Assembly (NCBI GenBank): GCA_010015675.1
Contig: ML976978.1
Location: forward strand, 891,670-934,747
Length of the DNA stretch: 43,078 bases
Source: Byssothecium circinans
Lineage: Eukaryota; Ascomycota; Dothideomycetes; Pleosporales; Massarinaceae
Direction: 5' to 3'
The translations under genes and the position numbers were made by a program. The notes below the pieces were generated by a model. The model saw only the letters and a list, made by a program, of their open reading frames with translations. It was not told the DNA's origin and made no database searches. Shown here piece by piece: positions 8,360 through 17,741 of this stretch (its first letter is position 1; every line of letters begins with the position of its first letter).

Positions 8360-9712
8360 ATGGATACTACTCCGGTACCAGAGCACAGCTCCGGTAGAAG
8401 TGCACATACCGCCTTGTCGAACGATACCAGCCAGTCCTATGTCCGCCAGGTCGATGAAATCCTCGCCAAGGTATGGGAAATCTACGAGAGTATTCCCGTG
8501 CCGACAGCCGAAACCCTGGTCAAGCTGCTTCAAGACCTCAAGTTGAGCAACCAGAGGGACGATGGAGGACAGTTCGTGAGTATAGGTAGCTCGCTTGATA
8601 GATCTTTGCTAACACGTTATAGAACGGAGACAAGTCTAGCCGCGTTGTAGATCACTGCATGTCAACATCGAAGCAGCAAGAACCGGAAACCGAAAAGAAT
8701 GGGCTGGAAGATGGCCTTCGAAATCCTGAACAGGAGGTCGTGAAGCAAGAACAAACTGTGAAAGATCTCAGAAACGAGAACGTCGAGCTCAAACAGAAGG
8801 TTGCCCGTGTAGAGGCGCACATATTCCAACTCAAAAGCGTCATTCTCGGGAATGTGGGCACCCAAAAGACTTTCGACGATGAGGTTGTTGGTGCTTTTTC
8901 ACAGCTACGACAGTTGACCCAGCAAGTGGCAGCAAGCTCTGCCTTTGATCTTTCAGTCATCCCTCAGCCAGTATTGGATTCGAAGAACCAAGAGAAGACG
9001 GATTTTTACTCAAGCCTTGGTCAGACGACGGCCTCCCCAAAGGACTTTGGCTTGCGGCTAAGAGCAGAGATCTTCTCCCTTCTCGAGCATTTGATCTTTT
9101 CGAGAACTTGCTTTGGATTGAAGCAGGGAGGAGGGGAAGGAAACCGGGAACTCTGGGATATGGAAGATTGGCTCAATAAATTTGAGAAGCTCCTCCTAGG
9201 GAATCCCAAAGGTCAGCATCTGTGTTGACTGGAAAGGCGTGCGAGCTAATCAACAAACAGTGCAGCGGTGTAAGGTGACAGACTGGAGAATTGTCACTTT
9301 AGAGTGCGTCGACATGCTCAGAATACCCGAGACGTATGGCATCTTAGTCGCTCGTGAAATCGACGGTTTCTTTCACCCTATCCGTTCCAAACATGCTACC
9401 AGAGCTCAGCACGAGGAACTTTCGAGGAAAATTTCGATCACCTGCCAGAGAGCCGTCGAGTTGGCGAAGATGATGCAGCAATCGAATCGAGGATATGAAG
9501 TGAGAAACATTAACATCGAACAATATCCCTTACTCTCAAGTCTCGAACACTGCGCTGAGGCATTGGGTGTGGAAAACGGGAAGATTTCCGAAAGAAGCGA
9601 TGCTCTGGCATATGTCTTGTTTGGCATGTTGACTAGGACTTCGCCGAGGATTGATGGTGAGGGGAAGATCTTGGTCAAGGCAGAAGTCATCTTGAAGAAG
9701 ATACCGACGTAG
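8360..9712 (+). CDS. coiled-coil fungal protein of unknown function, next to the transposon end
   Basis: Proposed CDS join(8360..8575,8623..9211,9261..9712), 418 aa. Intron 1 (GTGAGT ... TTATAG, 47 bp) falls between codons. Intron 2 (GTCAGC ... AACAG, 49 bp, GCTAATC branch) joins cleanly in phase 1. After a Ser/Thr-rich start, residues about 85-150 are a charged coiled coil (EQEVVKQEQTVKDLRNENVE). The remainder is a predicted helical region with FDDEVVGAFSQLRQL and ELWDMEDWLNKFEKLL. I do not recognise a catalytic domain; the layout resembles uncharacterised fungal proteins with an FDDE-(I/V) block. The first ATG lies only 12 bp after the hAT terminal repeat, so the true N-terminus and promoter may have been removed by the insertion or by a rearrangement. 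Confidence 0.6.
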
Positions 9713-10443
9713 TAAGTGTATAATTTTGATCTACGTAGTCTTCATCTTCATTTTCGTCAGTGTGCTCGGGAGAGGTCTTGGCAATTTGTGACACGCACAC
9801 AAACTGAGCCATTGTGCAATTGCTTCATATGGTTTAGATTTTATAAGTGGCTCCTAATAATGAAGAGGAGCGCAGGCGGAAAATGGTGGTCGCAACAGCT
9901 TCCCGTCGTAACTCATGTAGACGTTGAGGTGAACGCTAGCGTTAAAGTGTGGCCAAAGCGTCAACCGAGGCAAGATCAGCCGCGCCCACTTTCCCCTCAA
10001 CACCAACACATCTTTCCCGAATCCCAACTCTCTTCCTTTTCTATTCACACTATTATAGATAGCTACTGCATCACAGGCGCCTTACCCCGTATATGATCCG
10101 CCCTTTTATGACGATTTAACATCGTTAGCAACGCAACCCCTCTCATGTTTCGCAACCTGAACGACAGCCATTCCACCGAAATGACACCGCATGCATCTGT
10201 AAACTCTACAGAAATGCGAATCCCATTGCAGCCCACTGTACCGCGAGCCGCTATTGGGTAGACATGCTCCGAATCAGGATGGGTCTGCGTATCACCATCG
10301 TCGAAAGTTCTGAAGACACGGATACTAAATTCCAAACAATGCATGCAGTTCTTACAAATTTTGTTCCCCCGGCGAAGTCTCTACAACAAGGACCTCCGAC
10401 CCATTACCTATTACAGGAATACTTCATCGAAATAATATCCAGC
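9713..10443. other. intergenic, no gene seen
   Basis: About 730 bp between the coiled-coil gene and the membrane-protein gene, which point towards each other. Only short ORFs without recognisable sequence are present. A GT-rich start (GTAAGTGTATAA at 9713) could be part of the 3' UTR. I see no RNA gene or repeat. Confidence 0.5.
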
Positions 10444-10986
10444 TTACTCCCTTCGTGGCAATGAGAAGCCATGCCTGCCTCTCTCTTCCTCCTCTTGATC
10501 ATATTCGTCCTCAAACACTATCGATATCCTGCTCTCAAGTACGACCCTCTCTTCATTCACCTTATCTGTTCCTCGCTCGACTTCATCGACTGCTCTCTGC
10601 AATGCCCTCTCTTGCCTTCTTCGTCTTAAGAAGCATGTGTGGTATGCGACCAGTATCAGCACCACGCTAAGCAGTCCGACTGCTATCCCTATGCCGACTT
10701 TGAGCCCCGTCCTGAGCTCTTTTGTCGGCTGGGCTGTTGGTATGGAAAGCGAAGATGATGTGACACGTGCGGTGGGCAGGGCGGTTTGGGTGGGTGCAGT
10801 AGGTGTTGTTGCTTCGAGAGGTTCGGTTCGGTTTGCATTGCAGTCCTTCCGATAGTAAGCCATCCGCCATCAAGTTTTGTGGCATTAACATACGTTGCAC
10901 AAATCTTCTCTAGGCACGACGATGCCATATACAGCCCAAACGTCATTTGAGAGAAGCATCATGATTATTGAAAGTCTCGAACTCAT
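10444..10986 (-). CDS. small single-pass membrane protein with signal peptide (Mid2-like layout)
   Basis: Proposed CDS is two exons read leftwards, 10986-10894 and 10845-10444 (164 aa), with an intron 10893-10846 (GTATGT ... GGCTTAC ... AAG, 48 bp). Exon 1 supplies a hydrophobic leader, MSSRLSIIMMLLSNDVWAVY, and joins in frame to DCNANRTEPL. A Thr/Pro/Ser-rich stretch, probably O-glycosylated, follows. Then come a clear membrane segment, VGIGIAVGLLSVVLILVAYH, a basic stop-transfer RRRRQ, and a cytoplasmic tail that is strongly acidic near EDEYDQEEEE and ends SLPRRE. This is the layout of small cell-surface or wall-sensor-like proteins in filamentous ascomycetes, though it is much shorter than true Wsc/Mid2 sensors. 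Function is unknown. The nearest alternative start (MAYYRKDC, 10863) would lack a signal peptide. Confidence 0.65.
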
Positions 10987-11813
10987 AGTATCAGCAATCG
11001 ACGAAGAAAGTCGATGAAAAACGAGATCGAGAAGGATTGAGGATGCAATATGGTTACAGAAAGAGGGGAAGGTAAGACTATATCATATTGACCTACAAAC
11101 AAGCTTCATTGGGCACCTTGCTGCATAGAGTTCCTGCAGTAGCACTCCCTCGCACACGTTTCGACACATCGAATTAGCCACTCAGCCAAAGTTTATCAGC
11201 CAACTTTTACATAGATCCGTGCTCGAAGAGCATCTGTGGTGTTCATCATCTTACGCGGACCTAAATATTGCAGCGCTTCAATCTTGGTCTTATCATTCTC
11301 AGTCACAGTACAGTTGTTGTTTGCTCCCCTTTATGATGGTGTGTCGAGTGATTCAAAACATAGCGGCGCCTCCAGATTCAGATGCGCGTACAGCAGCAGC
11401 TGTTGTGGGACGACTCACGGCTTCAGCGCCGATAGCGATGAGATTGGCGACCAATAGGCTCGAGACAGATGTGCGATCCATTCTACCGGGATGCCAACGC
11501 GCCGCTTCTAAACATAACTTCAAAACAGACGCGTCGAGATCAGCGAGTACTCTGTGGTCGACTTTGGATAAAACGTTCATTGTTATTTACGCCAAACTTT
11601 TTTTTCATTGTCTATTCCTACCTTTCCGATCCTTGTGCTGAGCAAAATCAAAAAATGCTTTTGTTTTCATACCTGCGATAAATCGCACCGCTTTCCCCAA
11701 GATATATCGTCATACGTTAAAGATCTGGATATCTTTCCGCAGTGCTTTAAGCTCGAAATTCCCAAATTTGTACTCCAGTTCTGTACTCATCATCCGCGTC
11801 CCTCTCAATCACA
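10987..11813. other. intergenic, no supported gene
   Basis: About 830 bp upstream of the membrane-protein gene and downstream of the PHD gene. ORFs of up to 140 codons exist on the plus strand but have no recognisable sequence. One minus-strand start at 11481 gives a leader-like 21-residue stretch before a GTGAGT, but no convincing second exon follows. Confidence 0.45.
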
Positions 11814-13193
11814 TTAGCGTTTCCTTCCGCCAGCCTTCTTCTTTCCCTTTACCTTTGATGTTGACTTCGTAACTCTACCACTCTGTACTTTCTTGCCTGT
11901 CGCCTTGTTTGCTCCATCGCCTTTTGCGGATCCTCCATCATCGAGAACTCGGCAATGAGGACAGTACCACTCTTTCTCTGCTGGAGCTTCCGCAAGACCA
12001 AGGCACTCCATATGAAACCAACCGTTGCGCGGACAGTCGTCGTTCTCGCAGCCGACCATCTCGCCGCTATCTGGACCCCCACAAAGACAGTATTCTTCAT
12101 CAGGAAGCCTCTCAGCAGGAGTAGGAGTGGACGCAGACACTCGCTTATCCTTTTTCTTTCGCAATGGAACAATAGGGGCGACGACAGGAATAGATGCGGA
12201 AGCTGAAGCTCGATAACCTTCCGCCACTTGTCGAACGGGGTTAGGATCGGCATCCGTCATCTCGAAGCTCTTATCAAGCTCGCCCTCGTCACTCGCTTTG
12301 AAGCGACCCTTCTCATCTCGGGAGCCCTTCTTGATAGCGATCTCCGCAGTGAGCGTCCCCCCACTATCGCGGAACTCTATGCTGTCGCCGACTAGCTGGG
12401 CCTTCTCATCTGACCGGTTATTCGTCTTCAAATACTCTATGTGGGAAAGTGTGCACATTGTCATATCTGTTTCTGCCGACCCAAGATCACGGTGTACAGT
12501 CTGCAGTTTGAGATCATGGGTTGCGGAGGTTCGTGTCCTGATGTAGAGGCCGTAGGCAGGCTCACCCCCAATGTATGTGTTCGAAGACGGTGGAGGAGGG
12601 GTTGGGGGCTCTGATAAATAGGGCGAAGGTGAGGATCCAAGGGTGAAATGAGAAGTTCGGTTATATGTAGGTGCGACGTCTGAAGACTCTCGACGAGTAT
12701 CATCGGCCATGGATTCCAGCAAGTCGCCAGTCTTTTCATCCATGGGCACCTCAGCTTGGAATCCCTCAATCGACCGAACAGGCAAGTCCGGGTCAATCGC
12801 CTCGGAACCCAGCTGCGATTGGGCTCGACCATCCGAGCCAAGAAGTGAATCGTTCCTCTCCGACTCATCCGACAAGACCGTATCATTGATACCTGGCATG
12901 ATGGGAAGTACCTTCAGGATGTCACCGCTATCATCCCTCACCGTCTGGCAGATCTGGTACCTCAACTTCAACAGTCCATCCGAACCGATGAGCTCCAAGG
13001 CATCCGGCGGTAGAGCTTCATTTTCTCGCGTCGCTCCCCACTCGGGATTATGAGCGATCTCATTTGCGACGAGCTCTCTCATCATCATTCGCGCTAGGCC
13101 TAGGTCCGTGTACTCTGCCACCATCTGGTCCGGACATGGTGTGGCGTGGTTCATGGTCGTGTAGATGCCGAGTGCTGGGGCATCTTGAATCAT
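11814..13193 (-). CDS. PHD-finger protein (C-terminal C4HC3 zinc finger with basic tail)
   Basis: The CDS is one exon of 459 aa from ATG at 13193 (MIQDAPALGIYTTMNHATPC). The frame stays open further upstream, but without an ATG. The N-terminal half contains a helical block, LARMMMRELVANEIAHNPEW, then long low-complexity Ser/Pro/acidic stretches including PPTPPPPSS. Near the C-terminus lies a complete PHD finger, EYCLCGGPDSGEMVGCENDD, followed by CPRNGWFHMECLGL and WYCPHC, with all eight zinc ligands (C4HC3). The tail is rich in Lys (KVKGKKKAGGRKR) and is probably a nuclear signal. The finger is of the kind found in ING/Pho23 and Spp1 proteins that read histone H3 lysine-4 methylation, but no ING N-terminal domain is seen. 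A nuclear chromatin reader is a reasonable inference; the complex it joins is unknown. Confidence 0.85.
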   Translation of the reverse strand: MIQDAPALGIYTTMNHATPCPDQMVAEYTDLGLARMMMRELVANEIAHNPEWGATRENEALPPDALELIGSDGLLKLRYQICQTVRDDSGDILKVLPIMPGINDTVLSDESERNDSLLGSDGRAQSQLGSEAIDPDLPVRSIEGFQAEVPMDEKTGDLLESMADDTRRESSDVAPTYNRTSHFTLGSSPSPYLSEPPTPPPPSSNTYIGGEPAYGLYIRTRTSATHDLKLQTVHRDLGSAETDMTMCTLSHIEYLKTNNRSDEKAQLVGDSIEFRDSGGTLTAEIAIKKGSRDEKGRFKASDEGELDKSFEMTDADPNPVRQVAEGYRASASASIPVVAPIVPLRKKKDKRVSASTPTPAERLPDEEYCLCGGPDSGEMVGCENDDCPRNGWFHMECLGLAEAPAEKEWYCPHCRVLDDGGSAKGDGANKATGKKVQSGRVTKSTSKVKGKKKAGGRKR

Positions 13194-13721
13194 CTTGTCG
13201 TCAGGATGCTTGGAAATGCTTTGGTTGTGGTCAGTTGATAATGACGATATGGGGTTTTCGCGATCGCGATGTGGATGCTGCAGAGTGTGAGGGTTTGTTG
13301 GTTGAGGCAAAATGTGAAGTGGAGTTGGGGTTCCCAGAAAGTTCGATTGCTTTCTGCGGGGTCCAAAGGGTTGATTGTGAGCTTGTGGAGGGGCGTGTAC
13401 GTTGGTAAGAGAGTTGACATACGCCCTGCGATATACTATTGTGTGCTTAGCGCGAGACTTGGCATTGCCTGTTTGCTTGAAAGCTTCACTTTGTCAAGGT
13501 CTTTTACTTCATGCGCTTGGCACGGACAAAGTGGTGTGAAGGCGTGTTTTGCGACTCGTGGATAAATGTGATAACAAAATATGCGCCTTCGCAGGCGTTC
13601 ACTTCTTACACATAAAAACAGAGTTGAGGCTCTCGTTGCCTGCCATTTGCTGCTATTCAAGATTCGCACCCTCCCGTTCACGTTTTCTTTCCTCATGCTC
13701 TCACTCCGTGCCTTCCATCCT
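13194..13721. other. upstream region of the PHD gene, no gene seen
   Basis: About 530 bp carrying the promoter and 5' UTR of the PHD gene and the 3' end of the next minus-strand gene. Overlapping ORFs on both strands have no recognisable content. Confidence 0.5.
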
Positions 13722-14507
13722 CTACCGGCCTCCTAAGCGCCACCTCCTAAGTTCCAAGCTCGGAAGCCTAATCGTGACCATCCAGCTATCCCCTCCCTCA
13801 CCATGCTCACCACTCTCTCTGCCTTCACTTTCAACCACCTCCTGGAAAAGCAAGCTCTTCCAATTCTTCCCCAATGCCTCATACACCGCCTCAAAGTCCC
13901 CAGGCACCACAGCCTCTCTCCCGTCTCTGCTATACCACGCACCCGAAGGCCCCATCGATATTTTGTCAACAACCAGTCGATGAAGGACTTCTTGATCGCT
14001 CTCAAAAGATCGGAGCTCAAAGTAGCTGAAGGTGTGGACTCTGGGGTATGTATATACGGGGACGTAGTGCCAACTCCCTGCGCCTACGGGGCTGCTTGCG
14101 TAGATACTGAGGTGCATTTTGACGGCTCCGAGCATGACGAGATAGGTCTCGTAGATGGAAGGGGAGGTGTGGAGGAGGTGTACTCGTTTATTTGAGGGGT
14201 TCGGGGGCACATTAGGGCGACTGGCTTCGAAGCGCTCGGAGTAGAGGGCCCAGCGCTCGTTTTCGTTCAGATGGTAGTTGGGCATTTGGAAGATTGTGTG
14301 GTGTGTGAGGTAGTGGGTGGTGGAACGCTTTAGTGGAACAGAAGAGGAATACATATAAAGCCTCTGAGATGTGTTTGTGGTGACGTTTGCTGCTCTTTTT
14401 GCGGATCTTTCGAGCTTCTTCTTTGAACGTGTTTGCTTGGATATTTCTATGTCAATACTACACGAAGCGTCCTTTGTGTAAAAACATATTGCTTTGTTAC
14501 TCGCCAT
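13722..14507 (-). CDS. hypothetical protein
   Basis: A single ORF of 261 codons from ATG at 14507. The first 74 residues (MASNKAICFY ...) are basic and unlike the rest, and a second ATG at 14285 (MPNYHLNENERWALYSERFE) begins a more protein-like 187-residue stretch; I think the second start is more likely. Features seen are many aromatic residues (GSWHYVPVYTYPRVHTFSYF), SYFELRSFESDQEVLHRLVV, and a C-terminal SWMVTIRLPSLELRRW. No membrane segment, zinc motif or catalytic motif is seen. The family is not recognised. The plus strand over the same interval has shorter ORFs with no better claim. Confidence 0.55.
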   Translation of the reverse strand: MASNKAICFYTKDASCSIDIEISKQTRSKKKLERSAKRAANVTTNTSQRLYMYSSSVPLKRSTTHYLTHHTIFQMPNYHLNENERWALYSERFEASRPNVPPNPSNKRVHLLHTSPSIYETYLVMLGAVKMHLSIYASSPVGAGSWHYVPVYTYPRVHTFSYFELRSFESDQEVLHRLVVDKISMGPSGAWYSRDGREAVVPGDFEAVYEALGKNWKSLLFQEVVESEGRESGEHGEGGDSWMVTIRLPSLELRRWRLGGR

Positions 14508-15141
14508 TCTATCCCGTATTAGCTCTGCGCGAAGCTTGCGAAATGTTACTCACAAGTACCTAGGTAGCCATTTTTCATATCTTGAGTTCTATTTACTTGC
14601 TCTCACCTAGTATTAGTTCCACCTCTTCCCAACTCAACTCTCAATTATATCACAAATACATGCATTCCCTCATAGTCGTCTAACGCAGCCTCACGATGCT
14701 CTTCACTAGGGCATGACTTTATCATACGGCCGTAGTCCAGTCTCACTTGCATATATTGCACGAGGTCCCTTACCTTTAACTTCCTCTTTCACCACAGATA
14801 TCTCATCACCACAGCTGTTTTCACGTTCCCATCGATAATCTTGGTCCAAGGTGAGCAGCGGTTCTGATTGGTGCACCTAGATAGCGCCGCATAAAACGAG
14901 GTCCAGTCAAATACGAAAACTATTGAAACCTCGTATTTCCGCCTGCAGAAAAATGCGCCGTTACCGTTTTGCGTCACCCGTGCCGAACCTTCCGTCAAGC
15001 CACTGAGCACCTTAATCGCATTTCCCCGACAAACTCAAAATAGACGAGCAAACAAATGTCTGAAACATGCGAATTCCAAGACTATGAGATCAGAAAAAAA
15101 ATTAGACTCGGTGTAGGAAACTGACACACTGCCCTCTAAGC

Positions 15142-15276
15142 ATGAATAAGCTGACCTCTGCGGAGCTAGTAACTCATAAAAACAGGTACAGAGCAAGCAT
15201 GAAAGGATTTTGTCGCCTCATGATGGGACTAAACGAGAAAGAAATCCAACGTCGCATTGCAGAATACGAGGCGTAA
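15142..15276 (+). CDS. possible very small protein (44 aa)
   Basis: ATG to TAA with the sequence MNKLTSAELVTHKNRYRASM then KGFCRLMMGLNEKEIQRRIA and EYEA. The residue pattern is that of two amphipathic helices and looks more protein-like than random ORFs nearby. It could be a microprotein, the last exon of an unseen gene, or chance. It is not recognised. Confidence 0.2.
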   Translation: MNKLTSAELVTHKNRYRASMKGFCRLMMGLNEKEIQRRIAEYEA

Positions 15277-15440
15277 TATTCTTGCCAATTTTTCTCGTTG
15301 ATCACCTAAGCAGATGCTAGACTGCTTGGGGTATTTTTAATAGAGGATTAGTTCAGGCAGGCTTCTACATGGAGTAACGTTTATGCACGATGACGCTTGG
15401 CTTCGTACATGATCGTCAGCAACGAGTTCCTCGTAGGTCG

Positions 15441-15446
15441 TATAAA
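15441..15446 (+). promoter_or_regulatory. TATA-like box upstream of the secreted-protein gene
   Basis: TATAAA in the context GTCGTATAAAGAGTATA, about 135 bp before the chosen ATG at 15582, followed by a pyrimidine- and CA-rich leader (CTCACAGCTTCAGCTTCATC), which is common in highly expressed fungal genes. Confidence 0.4.
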
Positions 15447-15581
15447 GAGTATAGGTTGGGAAGCGCAATGACAATTCTCACAGCTTCAGCTTCATCCCGC
15501 CTCGCTCAAACCTCTGCATTTACAACAATCCGCCGTCGCTACAACTCGGTCAGTTTTCGTCGCTCAAAGGTCTTCGCCAAG

Positions 15582-16151
15582 ATGCAGTTCGGCACCCTCA
15601 CCACAGCCATCGCGCTCGCATGCACGGCCGTTGCTGCCCCAGCTGCTGTCCCTCGTCAAAACACCCTTCAACCCTTCTCCCTCACCGCCGCAAGCATCGG
15701 CACTCCATCAGGTCGTCCCGGCGCCTACCCATGGTCAGAATTCCGCGCTAGCATTTCCGACCCCAACACTCTTTCACTCGGAACGAGCCCAGACGACAAC
15801 TCAGAAGTCACCGCAGGCCCCAGCTCCGGCCTCAACTGCTTCGCCAAGTACCTTGGGTCTGAGGGGCCATGGGGCCGTAGCTGGCCGTGCGACAATGACA
15901 ACAAGCAGGAGGGATGGTGGACGATGGAGATCGCGCAGGGCACGCTTGATGGGCAACCGAACGGCTACGATGTTACCTTCACTCATGTCGCGGATAAACA
16001 GTACCTTGGCTCGAGGTATCACAAGGAGTGGGAGGGTAAGGTTACGCTAAGGGTCGGCGACACTCTAGCGGGTTCTTGCGGTGGCAGTGGTGTGTGCGGG
16101 TGGGCTCTCAAGAACGGGCCGTTATCGATTCAGCAGACGGAGGTTGCTTAG
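15582..16151 (+). CDS. small secreted protein with four cysteines after the signal peptide (candidate effector)
   Basis: A one-exon gene of 189 aa. The frame is open upstream to 15390, but ATG at 15582 gives a textbook secretion leader, MQFGTLTTAIALACTAVAAP, with a likely cut after AVA; the purine three bases before this ATG and the TATA box at 15441 also fit this start. A possible Kex2-like PR site follows (AAVPRQ). The mature part is rich in Gly, Ser and Trp, with four cysteines after the predicted cut (NCFAKY, PCDND, GSCGG, GVCGW) that could form two disulfides. The second half (YDVTFTHVADKQYLGSRYHK, EGKVTLRVGD, CGWALKNGPLSI) suggests a beta-strand fold. I do not recognise the family; it is reminiscent of small secreted proteins of plant-associated Pleosporales. 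It may act outside the cell, possibly on a host, but that is inference only. Confidence 0.75.
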   Translation: MQFGTLTTAIALACTAVAAPAAVPRQNTLQPFSLTAASIGTPSGRPGAYPWSEFRASISDPNTLSLGTSPDDNSEVTAGPSSGLNCFAKYLGSEGPWGRSWPCDNDNKQEGWWTMEIAQGTLDGQPNGYDVTFTHVADKQYLGSRYHKEWEGKVTLRVGDTLAGSCGGSGVCGWALKNGPLSIQQTEVA

Positions 16152-16988
16152 GTGGATGGCCTGGTAATGGGGCGATATTGTTCACTGGTTAGGAAACAGG
16201 AGAGTGAGCAAAACGCATGGGTTTCGACGGCTGCAATAGTTGATTATAGTAGAAAATATCAGCATGTGAACAACGCCAAACGTGGAGTTATTTCAATACA
16301 ATACTTATTTTGTGTGTACTCCTCGCACCCATGACGTTGTGCTTCTCCTTCGTGAGGTCTAGGTATTTAGAGCAAAGTTGGGTCTCTTTTTGTGCTTACG
16401 ACGGAGTTCTTTGCATTTTCAGGCTTTCGACACATGGTTCGTAATGTAAAAAACAATGACGACACTGCGGTCAGAAGGAAAAGTGATGGGACGTTTGTCA
16501 GGAGCGCGTTTCGCCCAAAGCCAAGCTACGCTAATTAGAATCTGGATGCCAAGGCGCGCTCAGGCTAACTGAGGCTAGATTGCGTTAGCTTATTGGGGTT
16601 CCGAGGATCATGCAAAGCGATTCAATGGGCGTGCAGTTCGTCTCTCTTCTTACTCTTCACTAGAGCTAGATTTGCCAACGGGTCCGCTGAAAATAAAACA
16701 CCTCTCACGTTACCCGCTTGGGTCTGCCTTCGGCTTTAAGCTATATTATTGCCTCTCTCGGAATCGGACATCTCGAGTCACGTAATCCCTCCTGGCCTAC
16801 ACGTCTTCTCTCGCGACTCCACCGTCTTTTCTTTATAATCGACATTTTCCCAAACGGTCACTGCAGTTTTGCTTGCCAGCATGTTCGAGTGGTGAGTCCT
16901 TGCCAGCAACAGACAGCCTCGGTGCCGGAAGTTGGAGGGAGAGAAGGTGAGCTTCCCTGCCTGACTTTACATTTAGTATCGTGATTAA
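16152..16988. other. intergenic and unresolved 5' part of the APH-like relic
   Basis: About 840 bp. An ATGTTCGAGTG followed by GTGAGT at 16880-16895 looks like a first exon and donor, and TTTACATTTAG at about 16969-16979 looks like an acceptor. Joining them leads into a different frame from the kinase-like part at 16989, so the 5' structure cannot be settled by eye. Confidence 0.4.
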
Positions 16989-17738
16989 CCATACGTATCG
17001 GGTGTTGTTATCCTCGATAAAAAGCCTGGATGTCTTGTTAAGCGATATCCTGACTCCACGGTCGTTAAGACGGGCAGGCGAGTTACTCTTGATGAACGAT
17101 TTGCACTGGAGTTTGCGGCACAGCTCGGTCTCCCTGTTCCACATGTGCATGAAGCGCCATATCAGGCTGAAGATAGCGAACGTTCTATTCAAATCGATTT
17201 TATCCATGGCGAGAGGCTCGACTCGATTTGGCCCAATATGACAGCAGAAGAGAAAGACAGCGTCTGTCAACAGCTTCAAGAAGTTCTCACAAAAATGAGA
17301 TCTATGCCCTGGGAAGCCGGGCTTATCGGGTCTTGCTCTGGTAGGTCAGCGCGAGACTGCCGCAAATACACGGACTACAGCGACGGACCCTACAAAGGTG
17401 AAGCAACTTTTAACCTGTCGTTCTATTTTGATCTCGTGAAAACAACGCCAGCTCCAATTCGTTCCGCCCTGTTCCAGCAACTCCGTAGCGACCATCGCGT
17501 AGTCTTCTCTCACGGCGATCTTGCACAGCAAAACATCTTAGTTAAAGATAGTCGAATAACAGGGCTACTAGATTGGGAATACGCTGGGTGGTATCCGGAA
17601 CACTAGGACTATATCAAATTCCTCGAGCGGCCGTGCAAATACAGTGACTGGAAATATCGCGCTAACATGATATTTCCACGAATTCATGAGAACGGACTCG
17701 CATACCACCAAAGCATCGTGCGATGGCAGGGTCCTTGA
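16989..17738 (+). pseudogene. APH-like phosphotransferase (kinase-fold) with one premature TAG
   Basis: The readable frame begins after a TAA at 16986 and gives VKRYPDSTVVKTG, LDERFALEFAAQLGLPVPHV, SIQIDFIHGERLDSIWP, ARDCRKYTDYSDGPY, the catalytic loop VFSHGDLAQQNILVKD (Brenner-type HGDxxxxN) and the metal-binding ITGLLDWEYAGWYPEH. This is the normal order of the fungal aminoglycoside-phosphotransferase family, whose substrates are mostly unknown. Directly after PEH comes TAG (17604-17606), where the family has Trp (PE-Y/H-W-x-Y). The frame then continues DYIKFLERPCKYSDWK to a natural-looking TGA at 17738. TGG to TAG is one G-to-A change. The 5' end is also doubtful, so I call it a pseudogene. 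It converges with the next gene, three bases away. Confidence 0.75.
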
Positions 17739-17741
17739 GAA

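Larger units (their letters stand above)
14508..15581. other. intergenic, one short candidate ORF and the promoter of the secreted-protein gene
   Basis: About 1.07 kb between divergent genes. Apart from the 44-codon ORF at 15142-15276 and a TATA-like box near 15441, no feature is supported. Confidence 0.5.

Noticed and set aside
9716..10096. 126-codon plus-strand ORF after the coiled-coil gene
   Set aside because: Composition is rich in Trp, Cys and His with no pattern; it starts right after the stop and looks like 3' UTR.
11219..11641. 140-codon plus-strand ORF, and a minus-strand 21-residue leader-like start at 11481
   Set aside because: No recognisable sequence on either strand; the leader has a GTGAGT donor but the only usable second exon is about 30 codons, not better than chance.
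13549..14195. Plus-strand ORFs opposite the 13722-14507 gene
   Set aside because: Ser/Pro/Leu-rich mirror translations of the minus-strand gene, with no independent support.
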